Shown piece after piece: positions 55,342 to 63,389 of a stretch of 64,000 bases of DNA. Where the stretch lies: NCBI RefSeq assembly GCF_003967175.1, contig NZ_AP018553.1, positions 1,054,001 through 1,118,000 on the forward strand, given 5' to 3'. This DNA comes from Sulfodiicoccus acidiphilus (GTDB taxonomy: Archaea > Thermoproteota > Thermoprotei_A > Sulfolobales > Sulfolobaceae). Positions within the stretch are counted from its first letter, which is position 1. The number at the start of each line of letters is the position of its first letter. The position numbers and the translations under genes are program-made. The notes under the pieces were generated by a model. The model saw nothing but the letters and a program-made list of their open reading frames with translations. It had not been told where the DNA came from and made no database searches.

Positions 55342-56722
55342 CTGGATTTCCCTGTTCCCATGTTGATCGGATGGCATCGAGGTCTAGTTGACTCCTGAGA
55401 GCGCTACTTACGGACTCCACCTGTTTCCTGACCTCCTCGATCAATGAGGAACTATCTACTTTTATTCCAAATAGACTCGCAAAATTCTTGCCGAATTCCG
55501 AGTATAGACTACCATGCACGCTTAGTCCAACTACTTGGTCCTGAAGTGCTCCGTCCTCAACGTCACCCAAGTTAATTATTGGACTGCTCCTCCCATAGAT
55601 CAATCTCCCTCTTCTGATTTCGTAACCCTCGAGCCTTCCGAAGTATCCGTCTCCCCTAGTTAGTCTTACTCTCTTAGTCTTATCGTACCTCACTTCGATA
55701 TCAAAGAATCCCAACCCCTGAAACTCATTCGCTGGAGACTCTAGCCCAAACGGATCCACCAACCGACGGGCCAACATCTGGAAACCCCCACAGATCGCGT
55801 AAACCGGCCTGCGCTTCAGAACGTCTACAAAGCCTGCATCAATCAACCACTTCAGGCTAGCGAACACGCTCTTTGAACCCGGCAGGATCACTAGGTCCGC
55901 CTTTAGGGCCTCCTTGGGTCTCCTGACGAACCTGACAGAGACGTTCGAGGAAGCGAGGGCCTGAAATTCATTGAAGTTGCTCATGTATGGGTAGGCGACT
56001 ACGGCTACCGTTAGTTCCCCGTCACCGAAGTCATTGACGTTCATTGAGTCCTCTGGCATTATTTGAAGGGAGTGAGAAAATTGAATAGTCCCCATATGCT
56101 TCATCCCTGTCCTCTCTTCTAACCACTTGATGGCGGGTTCTATGAGCGCGGGATCACCTCTGAACTTATTGATGATAAAGCCCTTTAGGGATCCCCTTAC
56201 TGAGGAAGGAAGCATGTTATATGCTCCGAACGCAGAGGCGAAGGCTCCACCACGATCCACATCAAGAACAAGAACAATTGGAACCTTGAGCTCCCTCGCA
56301 ATCAAGAAAGCTGAAAGGTCCCTCTCCATAAAGTTAGGTTCCGCAACACTTCCGGCCCCCTCTATTACTGAGGTCTCCCTCACTAGTTCAGCAATTTTGG
56401 GCCAAACTCGGCTTACTGTATCGTAGTAGGCTGATGGCCTGAACACACCGACGCTCTCACCCATTAATACCACCTCTACGCCTAATGGTGATGGTTTGAG
56501 GAGAACTGGGTTGTGCGATCTAGATGGTTCAACATCCGCTCCTATTGCCTGATAGGCCTGGATGAACGCTATCTCCCCACCATCAGCTGTAGGATAACTG
56601 TTGAGGGACATGTTCTGCGCCTTGAAGGGCGTACCACCGAGTAGCTTCACCAAGGCAGCTGAAATCATCGACTTTCCTGAGTCGCTCATCGTAGAGGCTA
56701 AAATGACAGCCACTTCTATCAC
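55331..56722 (-). CDS. cobQ: Cobyric acid synthase
   Basis: 463 residues. Amidates adenosylcobyrinic acid a,c-diamide to cobyric acid in cobalamin synthesis. N-terminal P-loop-like STMSDSGKSMISAALVKLL, dethiobiotin-synthetase-like fold, and a C-terminal glutamine amidotransferase domain with Cys in VYAICGGFQMLARR and His in GLSVHGSLYSEFG. GTG start at 56722, only 3 nt from the cobS start on the other strand. Together with cobS and cbiB this forms a late-corrin cluster. Confidence 0.93.
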   Translation of the reverse strand: MIEVAVILASTMSDSGKSMISAALVKLLGGTPFKAQNMSLNSYPTADGGEIAFIQAYQAIGADVEPSRSHNPVLLKPSPLGVEVVLMGESVGVFRPSAYYDTVSRVWPKIAELVRETSVIEGAGSVAEPNFMERDLSAFLIARELKVPIVLVLDVDRGGAFASAFGAYNMLPSSVRGSLKGFIINKFRGDPALIEPAIKWLEERTGMKHMGTIQFSHSLQIMPEDSMNVNDFGDGELTVAVVAYPYMSNFNEFQALASSNVSVRFVRRPKEALKADLVILPGSKSVFASLKWLIDAGFVDVLKRRPVYAICGGFQMLARRLVDPFGLESPANEFQGLGFFDIEVRYDKTKRVRLTRGDGYFGRLEGYEIRRGRLIYGRSSPIINLGDVEDGALQDQVVGLSVHGSLYSEFGKNFASLFGIKVDSSSLIEEVRKQVESVSSALRSQLDLDAIRSTWEQGNPARA

Positions 56723-56725
56723 TAT

Positions 56726-57478
56726 GTGAATGGGGGAAATAAGGCTTGGAAAGTGATCAGCTCTCTGCTCTCGTTCTATAGCACTATACCGGCAGGAGGG
56801 GATTTAGATACAGCGGCCTCGTGGAGCTTCATAGCTCCGATCTTAGTAGGTGTGTTGGAAGGGATAGTACTCTTCATCGTCCTCTTTGCAGCATGGAACA
56901 TTTTCGACGAACCCGCTGCAGGCTTATTGGTTGCTGCAGCTGCGGAAGGACTGAGGGGATTCCATCACCTTGACGGTCTCCTCGACATAGGGGATGCACT
57001 AATGGTTAAGGATAAAGAGAAGAGGCTCAGGGCACTAAAGGACTTTCAACTAGGAACTGGAGCCGCTGGAGCTCTCTTGCTCTACCTTTTCCTAATAGTT
57101 CCGACTGTAATGTTGTTGAGACCTACGTTCACTGAACTCGGGATCCTCGTTGCGGCCTCAGTTACCTCGCGCTCTGTAGGACTACTTCAACTTGCGCTGG
57201 AGCGTCCCATACAGGGAAGTTTCCTAGGCTCTAAGTTTAGCGAGGGGTTGAGCGGTAAGGCTTGGGTGTTGATGGTTGAATCATCTCTCTTCCTCACCTC
57301 TCCGTGGGCGGTCACGGCCTTCCTCGGTCTCACTGCCCTTTGGTTGCAGGTAAGCAGAAGGTCCTTAGGGGGTTCCTCTGGAGACGTGGTAGGAGCGGCG
57401 ATTACCTCTTCCTTCCCTCTGATCTTACTAGCGGAGTTGAAGTGGCCTTGGTTCTGGTTCTTGCACTTGCACTGGTGA
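56726..57478 (+). CDS. cobS: Adenosylcobinamide-GDP ribazoletransferase
   Basis: 250-residue integral membrane cobalamin synthase joining adenosylcobinamide-GDP with alpha-ribazole (or its phosphate). N-terminal LLSFYSTIPAGGD and the aspartate-rich motif GFHHLDGLLDIGDALMV, as in CobS, with several hydrophobic helices. GTG start at 56726; an in-frame GTG nine codons later (56753) would fit the family N-terminus better and leave more room for a promoter. The stop overlaps the cbiB coding region. Confidence 0.92.
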   Translation: MNGGNKAWKVISSLLSFYSTIPAGGDLDTAASWSFIAPILVGVLEGIVLFIVLFAAWNIFDEPAAGLLVAAAAEGLRGFHHLDGLLDIGDALMVKDKEKRLRALKDFQLGTGAAGALLLYLFLIVPTVMLLRPTFTELGILVAASVTSRSVGLLQLALERPIQGSFLGSKFSEGLSGKAWVLMVESSLFLTSPWAVTAFLGLTALWLQVSRRSLGGSSGDVVGAAITSSFPLILLAELKWPWFWFLHLHW

Positions 57479-58365
57479 TGGACCTGGTAGTGGGGGAGCC
57501 TCCCCTTCTCTTACATCCAGTTGTCTGGACAGGTAAGCTAGCGGAGAAGTTAAGCAAACCTCATTCTTCTAGACTGCATGGATTTGCCCTCTGGTTTATG
57601 TGCGTTCTGCCAGTATTAGTTCCACTTTCCGTCATCAGTTGGCTATCCTTTTCTGTCCCGTTTTTAGGAATAATAGTTGGCGCTGTATTATTGAAGATTT
57701 CCTTTTCAATAGGCATGCTTCGTTCTTTGGTTAAGGACTCTTTTCCACTCAGGGAGGACTCAAGGATTTACGTTAGTCAGTTAGTTAGAAGAGACGTCTG
57801 GACAATTGATTTGGGACACGTAGCTTCTGCCTCTATAGAGTCGCTCTTCGAAAGCATGGTAGACGGTATAACGTCTCCACTCATCTGGTACCTATTACTT
57901 GGTCTCCCTGGGGCCTTACTTCAAAGATTAGCCAACACGATGGACAGCATGGTAGGTTACAAGACAGAGGAGCTTCGAGAGGAGGGGTATTTCTCGGCTA
58001 AGATAGACACCTTATTAAACTACGTTCCCGCCAGACTTACCTTCGGTGTCATGATTTTGGCGGGCCTAATATTAGGCATGAATGTAAAGAAGGCAATCAG
58101 GACGCTCAAACTGGCTAGAATGGACAGCAAGAACGCCGTTTATCCCATCGCAGCAGCAGCTGGACTCCTTGGAGTGAGGTTGGAGAAATTGGGTGCCTAT
58201 TCCATAGGTGAGGGGGAGTTGCCAACCTCTGAGGATATTAGGAGGGCATTGAGGCTTTTCGATCTGACTCTAGCAATCTTCGCCATAATGTTAGTTTGCC
58301 TCGATTATTACCTTTACGGACTCTCTCTGTTTAGCTACCCTTACGGCCTCGTAAAACTCCTCTAG
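57442..58365 (+). CDS. cbiB: Adenosylcobinamide-phosphate synthase
   Basis: About 308 residues. Membrane enzyme attaching aminopropanol (phosphate) to cobyric acid. N-terminal MDLVVGEPPLLLHPVVW and LANTMDSMVGYKTEEL, NYVPARLTF are CbiB signatures. The GTG at 57442 keeps the first hydrophobic helix; the ATG at 57478 (TGATG overlap with the cobS stop) is the alternative. The longer frame from 57304 reads through cobS out of frame and is not real. The 3' end overlaps the convergent dehydrogenase gene by 75 nt. Confidence 0.9.
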   Translation: MALVLVLALALVMDLVVGEPPLLLHPVVWTGKLAEKLSKPHSSRLHGFALWFMCVLPVLVPLSVISWLSFSVPFLGIIVGAVLLKISFSIGMLRSLVKDSFPLREDSRIYVSQLVRRDVWTIDLGHVASASIESLFESMVDGITSPLIWYLLLGLPGALLQRLANTMDSMVGYKTEELREEGYFSAKIDTLLNYVPARLTFGVMILAGLILGMNVKKAIRTLKLARMDSKNAVYPIAAAAGLLGVRLEKLGAYSIGEGELPTSEDIRRALRLFDLTLAIFAIMLVCLDYYLYGLSLFSYPYGLVKLL

Positions 58366-59289
58366 TCTGAAGCGGTGGGTGATTAGAGGATCGACGTTGA
58401 CTCTCCGTTCTGTTATTAAGTGCAGCGCTTCCATAGTGTCCTCCTCTACGGCGGCGTTACTGGGAATGATTGATATCTCACTGTTCAATAGCTCGCTAAT
58501 ATCGTAGTCTAGGACTGTGCCCTTGTACGGAACGCCGAAGAGCAGCACTCTACCTCCCTTCCTTGTCAACTTCAATCCCGACACTATGGCCTGAGGAGAA
58601 CCTGAGGCCACTATAGTGAGATCTGCTCCCCTACCTTCAGTGAACTCACCGATCTCGCCCTTAGGAGGTAAGACAGCGTGGCCTAGTCCTTGAGCGAAGC
58701 TCAGGCGAAACTGGCTTACGTCGGTGACAACAACCTTTGCACCCCTCTCTTTAGCTAACGCAGCATGGAGTAACCCCATGGGTCCTGCACCAACCACTAG
58801 TACATGCTCATTAGCTCGAAGCGAAGCCCTCCTCTGGGCCCTCACAACTGTCGCTAGGGGTTCAACGAAAGTTGCCTGCTCGAAAGTTACGTTGTGTGGC
58901 AACTTGATTACGCCACCTCTCTGGACGTTCCACGACGGTACCTTGAAGAACTCGGCGAAACCTCCAGGATAGATGTTGCTCTCCCTATAGTGAGGACACA
59001 TGGTGGGACTACCGTTCTTGCAGTAGTAGCATTCGTAACATGGAACGTGATGGTGGACAAAGACTCTGTCCCCAGGGCTGAAGGCTGGGTGACGACTAGC
59101 CTTTACTACACCTGCTGGTTCGTGTCCCAGAATGGGCTTAGAGGCTGTGTATTTTCCCTCCATTTTCTCTATGTCTGTTCCACACAGTCCGCAGGCCTTC
59201 ATGGCCACCAACAGATCTCCATCCTCTAGTTTCGGTTCCAACACGTTCATTAGAGAGGTCCCCTGGTCTGTCATTACTACAGCCTTCAT
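58291..59289 (-). CDS. Zinc-dependent medium-chain dehydrogenase (sorbitol/threonine dehydrogenase-like)
   Basis: 332 residues. Catalytic zinc ligands in KACGLCGTDIEKMEG and LGHEPAGVV, and VEPLATVVRA; the structural zinc site CYECYYC..GSPTMC; nucleotide-binding VLVVGAGPMGLLHAALA. This set is that of zinc polyol, glucose or threonine dehydrogenases. Substrate unknown. It ends inside cbiB (75-nt convergent overlap), an unusually long tail-to-tail overlap. It is divergent from the peptidase gene across about 90 nt. Confidence 0.88.
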   Translation of the reverse strand: MKAVVMTDQGTSLMNVLEPKLEDGDLLVAMKACGLCGTDIEKMEGKYTASKPILGHEPAGVVKASRHPAFSPGDRVFVHHHVPCYECYYCKNGSPTMCPHYRESNIYPGGFAEFFKVPSWNVQRGGVIKLPHNVTFEQATFVEPLATVVRAQRRASLRANEHVLVVGAGPMGLLHAALAKERGAKVVVTDVSQFRLSFAQGLGHAVLPPKGEIGEFTEGRGADLTIVASGSPQAIVSGLKLTRKGGRVLLFGVPYKGTVLDYDISELLNSEISIIPSNAAVEEDTMEALHLITERRVNVDPLITHRFRLEEFYEAVRVAKQRESVKVIIEAN

Positions 59290-59379
59290 CAGACTTAGGA
59301 AAGATTAGGACCTCTAATAAGGTTGAGGGTGTCGACCGAAACTACAAAGTTAATATGGTAATATCGTGTAGAAATTAAT

Positions 59380-59967
59380 GTGATAGTAGAATTCATGACC
59401 TTCGCCTTTGCCTTAGGGAGTCTCCTGCCTCTTGGAACCGACTCGTTAGTCAGAATAGGGATGCGGCTCAAACCAATCAGCCAAGAAGAGAGGGTGAGAA
59501 AGATGGCGTCCATAATGGGCGTCAAAGTGGATCGGGTTTACTTGAGGGAAGGCAAAGGGATAAATGCCTACTCTCTAGGGGGATTGAGGAACGTGCTTAT
59601 ACTCGAGAGAGAGTCTATGAACCTTCCAGACGATCAGTTCCGGGCAATGGTGGCTCACGAACTGGCTCACATAAAGATGAAGCACACATTAAAAAGGTCA
59701 ATAGTATTGGCCGTTGGGTTGTCGGTGGTTGCTGCACTATCACTTATAGACAAGTTGCTACTTCCCTCCTTCCTCCTTGTCTTTCTCTTTGATATGGAGA
59801 TCTCGAAGAGGATGGAGAAAGAAGCTGACGCCGAGGCGACTAGGTTTGTGGACCCCAAGGCATTAATATCTCTTATTAGCAAGTATGGGGAGGTAGGTCC
59901 CCTCTCCGACCATCCTTCAGCTGAGGACCGGATGAGGGCAATCGAAAGGGTAACAGGTGGGCCCTGA
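59380..59967 (+). CDS. M48 (HtpX-like) metallopeptidase, short form
   Basis: 195 residues. Zinc motif HELAHIKMKH (HExxH with Glu), third ligand in EKEADAEATRF, and the C-terminal HPSAEDRMRAI motif of HtpX-type peptidases. One clear hydrophobic stretch after the HExxH helix (VLAVGLSVVAALSL) and one at the N-terminus. It is shorter than full HtpX (~290), so it is a minimal form. Probably membrane-associated protein quality control. GTG start at 59380. Confidence 0.87.
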   Translation: MIVEFMTFAFALGSLLPLGTDSLVRIGMRLKPISQEERVRKMASIMGVKVDRVYLREGKGINAYSLGGLRNVLILERESMNLPDDQFRAMVAHELAHIKMKHTLKRSIVLAVGLSVVAALSLIDKLLLPSFLLVFLFDMEISKRMEKEADAEATRFVDPKALISLISKYGEVGPLSDHPSAEDRMRAIERVTGGP

Positions 59968-60081
59968 TGAATGGCGACGGCTTTGATTGGTGAAATAGAC
60001 TCCAAAAGCCTCCGCTGAGCCCCCACACGAGTTCGGCTGGAAGCTAACCATTAAAATGGAAAGGTTCCACCTATCCTCGCA

Positions 60082-62226
60082 ATGTATGTTGGAAAGGCCA
60101 TAAGGAGGATAGAGGATCCTAGGTTGATTACGGGGAGGGGGAGCTACGTCGATGACATCCAGCTGCCAGGTACCCTTTTCGTCGCTTTCCTAAGGAGTCA
60201 GTATGCTCACGCCAAGGTGAAGGTCTCTGCACCTAAGAGCAGCATGGGAGTGTTTACAGGTCAACAGTTGAATCCTGGTCAGGACTTTCCCGTGGCCTCG
60301 ACAGAAGTAACCTACGTAGGGCAGCCAGTGGCCGCTATTATTTCGAAAGACCGGTACGAGGCATATGATGCCTTGGAGTCCATAGACGTAGAGTATGAGA
60401 GATTGTCACACGTCCTTAACCCTCGAGACGCACTTAAGAACGAGGTGAAGGTTTACTCTAAGGCCGAGTCTAACGTCAAGTTTGACTACACGTGGAAGTC
60501 GGGAGACGTGGAAGCTGCAATGAAGGGAGCAGAGGTGGTTCTAGAGGGAACACTGGAGAATCAGCGAGTAGTTGCGAGCCCTTTGGAGACCAGAGGAGCC
60601 TTAGCGTTCTTCGACGGTTCCAGACTTAATTTCTGGTCATCTACTCAATCAGCACACTACCTAAGGAGGAACTTGACTAAGTTTCTTGGCATCGACGTTC
60701 ACGTAGTTCAGCCAGACGTAGGAGGAGCTTTCGGTAGCAAGATCATTACTCACCCAGAGGAGTTCGCTCTGGGTAAGATAGCCTTGATAATCAGGAGACC
60801 CGTAAAGTGGATTCCCACCAGATCCGAGGAGATGCAGACTGCTGGTCACGGTAGAGATAAGACGTTAGAGTTCAAGGCTGGATTTAAGAGAGACGGAACC
60901 CTCGTGGCCCTCCATGGCACCTTGATAGGTGACTTGGGAGCACCTTACGAGGAAGCAAACGGGGACGAACTGGGAAACATCAAGAGCTCCTCTAGGATGT
61001 TGTCAGGACCATATAAGGTCAAGGATGCACAAGTTAGGGCGTTCGGGGTCAACACGAATAAGACGCCCACCACTTCCTATAGGGGCGCAGGAAGGCCGGA
61101 GGCCACGTACTTCATAGAACGAATAATGAATATGGCATCAATTGAGCTGAAGATAGACCCCATAGAGCTCAGGGAGAGGAACGTAGTGAGTGAACTGCCC
61201 TACAAGAACCCATTCGGGATAACCTATGATAGTGGCAACTATAGCGAGGTCCTGAAGAGGGCGAGGAAGTACTACGATTCGCTTTCCTTGGAGGCTCGGG
61301 CAATGGGGGGATGTGTAGGGGTGGCTATGTACGTCGAGATAAGTGGGTTCGGTCCGTGGGAGACGGCTAGGGTCTTCGTGAAGAGTGATGGAAAAGTGCA
61401 AGTTTTCACTGGCGCAGGTCCTCATGGACAGGGAGATGGGACAGCCTTTGCCCAGATAGCTGCGGATGAGCTTGGGATTCCTTTAGAGAGAATAGAGGTT
61501 CGCTGGGGTGACACCGACTTGATAATGGATGGCATTGGTACGTGGGGAAGCAGGACAGTTACGGTAGGAGGTTCGGCAGTCAAGGGAGCTTGCTCGGAAC
61601 TGAAGAGGAGACTGGTGGAGGTGGGGGCAAAGTTACTTCAGAGTGATGTGGAAGAAGTGGAGTTCGTTGAGGGAAAGGTAAGGAATAGGAAGGATGGTAG
61701 GGAAGTTGACTTCGATGAAATAGCGGCCAAAGCGTATGAGCTGGGTTACAGCTTGGACGTTAGTTACTCCTACCCAGTGAGACAGATCACTTCCCCTTAT
61801 GGGGTTCACCTAGCCCTACTTAATGTGGACAAGGAGACTGGGGAGGTTAGAGTGCTCAAGTATGTAGCCCTCGACGACGTTGGAACAGTGATCAATCCTC
61901 TCTTAGCTGAAGGGCAGATCCACGGGGGAGTAGTGCAGGGGATTGCTCAGGCCCTGACCGAGGGGCTTACCCTCAACGAGGATGGCCAAGTCACGAACAC
62001 TAGTCTCAGCGATTACGGTTTGCCGAAGTCAAACGTTACGCCTAGAATAGAGTGGGTAAGCCTTGACTTAGCTAAGTCGGCTGCGCTCACTGGAAGTAAG
62101 GGGATTGGGGAGGCTGGGGCCATAGCGGGAACGCCGACTATTATGAATGGAATCGAGGTTTGTATAGGAAGGAAGTTGATCAGGATGCCAGTAACTGGAG
62201 GGAAAATCCTAGGGGATCTAAAGTGA
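60082..62226 (+). CDS. Molybdenum hydroxylase large subunit (aldehyde/xanthine oxidase type)
   Basis: 714-residue molybdopterin-binding catalytic subunit of the xanthine oxidase family, such as archaeal glyceraldehyde or aldehyde oxidoreductase. Motifs: IEDPRLITGRGSYVDD (N-terminus), VGGAFGSK, TSYRGAGRPEATY (without the CO-dehydrogenase active-site Cys loop, so not a form I CoxL), GPHGQGDGTAFAQIAADELG and the catalytic Glu in GIGEAGAIAGTP. The usual FAD and 2Fe-2S subunit genes are not adjacent. It is followed at once by the PUA protein gene, sharing 4 nt. Confidence 0.92.
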   Translation: MYVGKAIRRIEDPRLITGRGSYVDDIQLPGTLFVAFLRSQYAHAKVKVSAPKSSMGVFTGQQLNPGQDFPVASTEVTYVGQPVAAIISKDRYEAYDALESIDVEYERLSHVLNPRDALKNEVKVYSKAESNVKFDYTWKSGDVEAAMKGAEVVLEGTLENQRVVASPLETRGALAFFDGSRLNFWSSTQSAHYLRRNLTKFLGIDVHVVQPDVGGAFGSKIITHPEEFALGKIALIIRRPVKWIPTRSEEMQTAGHGRDKTLEFKAGFKRDGTLVALHGTLIGDLGAPYEEANGDELGNIKSSSRMLSGPYKVKDAQVRAFGVNTNKTPTTSYRGAGRPEATYFIERIMNMASIELKIDPIELRERNVVSELPYKNPFGITYDSGNYSEVLKRARKYYDSLSLEARAMGGCVGVAMYVEISGFGPWETARVFVKSDGKVQVFTGAGPHGQGDGTAFAQIAADELGIPLERIEVRWGDTDLIMDGIGTWGSRTVTVGGSAVKGACSELKRRLVEVGAKLLQSDVEEVEFVEGKVRNRKDGREVDFDEIAAKAYELGYSLDVSYSYPVRQITSPYGVHLALLNVDKETGEVRVLKYVALDDVGTVINPLLAEGQIHGGVVQGIAQALTEGLTLNEDGQVTNTSLSDYGLPKSNVTPRIEWVSLDLAKSAALTGSKGIGEAGAIAGTPTIMNGIEVCIGRKLIRMPVTGGKILGDLK

Positions 62227-62696
62227 GGAGATATGTGTTGTCTGAGAAGGAACGAGAGGAGCTTGAATCGAGGCTTTTCGAGAAGTACGGCTTTCAAGGT
62301 GTGATTAAGGCGGAGATTGTTAAGGGAAAGAGAACCACTTTTTATATAGTTAATGAGATTCTGGCCTTCGTCGGAGAGGAGCTGGTTCCAACAATATGTG
62401 CGGTGAACAAGTTAGGTGTAAGGCTACCGAAAGTCTTAGTAGATGATGGTGCTGTGATGGCCTTAAGCAAGGGGGCAGATCTCTTCGTTCCAGGGATAAG
62501 GGGTACGGAAGGAGAGTTGAGAGTGGGAGGACTGGTGGTGGCTACTACTTTGAAGGGCATCCCCGTCGCCATACTCAAGGTGAAAACTATCCTTGGTCAG
62601 GAGGTCACAAAAGGAAAGTTCGGGGAAAACATTCACCATGTAGGAGACGAACTCTGGGAAGCCTGCAGCAAGAGTAAGTTACCTAAGGAAAAGTAA
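62223..62696 (+). CDS. PUA-domain RNA-binding protein (MCT-1/DUF1947-like)
   Basis: About 157 residues from the GTG at 62223, which overlaps the preceding stop; the longer frame from 62160 lies inside the upstream gene. N-terminal pre-PUA part (RRYVLSEKEREELESRLFEK) and a C-terminal PUA domain (PKVLVDDGAVMALSKGADLF; VPGIRGTEGELRVGGLVVA). The plan is like archaeal homologues of MCT-1, which bind RNA and the ribosome. Function in archaea is not settled. Coupled to the oxidase gene. Confidence 0.85.
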   Translation: MRRYVLSEKEREELESRLFEKYGFQGVIKAEIVKGKRTTFYIVNEILAFVGEELVPTICAVNKLGVRLPKVLVDDGAVMALSKGADLFVPGIRGTEGELRVGGLVVATTLKGIPVAILKVKTILGQEVTKGKFGENIHHVGDELWEACSKSKLPKEK

Positions 62697-62892
62697 TCGT
62701 TCACTATTCTCCTTATTTGCAACCTCTTCCGGTTAACTCCTTGAGGAGCCAACCTCTCCACCGACGCTGGAGGAAGTCAAGTATGTTAGCCATGTCATTA
62801 AGTACGGCAAGTCCAAATACCTAGCATTTCACGATGTTGAGGTTGGAAGGTATCCTAGAGGTATCGTTAGCAGTCACAAAGAACACGAACTA

Positions 62893-63145
62893 CCCCGTCC
62901 CGACCAGACTTCCCGCTTTGCCACCATTTGCCCGAAGGTGGCGCAGCTCCACAGGAGGACCATTTCGGCTCTACGTTGAACCGATCTTCACCCGCGAGGT
63001 GTCAGACGAGGGGTCCACCACGATAGGCCCAAACTTAGGCTTCTCGGTGGAGTTCACCATGCGGGCCACCATCGTTAAAGGTATTTCGCGAATTCGTGTA
63101 AACTCGAGGGGGCCTCACGGGAGTGTCCCACTGACCTCATTAGGA
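62893..63145 (-). mobile_element. Decayed internally deleted family-1 TnpB element
   Basis: Minus strand: flank TTATCCTAA, then a decayed left end (GTCAGTGGGACACTCCCGTG ... GCCCCC, about 63105-63145) with CTCGAGTTTACAC, a ~150-nt interior, sequence parallel to the tnpB tail (GTGGAGCTGCGCCACC and CGGGAAGTCTGG), and GGGGTAGTTCG at the right end. No nuclease region. Recognised by order of blocks against the intact copy. Confidence 0.5.
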
Positions 63146-63389
63146 TAAAATCCATTGGAACCCTGAACTTTATGTTAAACATTATGAAGAAAGCGGTCGC
63201 AGCCTAGTCTCAGCCATCGAGAAACTGCTTTCTTTCATTGTAGGCTACAACCTAGTAGCATCAGTAAAGGAGTGTAATCTTCTGAGACTTCACGAACCTT
63301 CGTCTGTAAGGGGGAGGGGGAGAGACAGAATTATATTCCAAGCAACCGTATTTAAAAAGTAGGTTGGGAGATCTCGTTCAGCCGGGGTC
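63146..63389. promoter_or_regulatory. Intergenic stretch with promoter for the methyltransferase gene
   Basis: No gene recognised. TATA-like GTATTTAAAAAG at 63348-63359 lies about 35-40 nt before the GTG at 63390, giving a short leader. The rest is unassigned. Confidence 0.45.

Noticed and set aside
57304-57441. Longer cbiB start at 57304
   Set aside because: The 46 extra codons overlap the cobS coding frame and have no membrane or family character.
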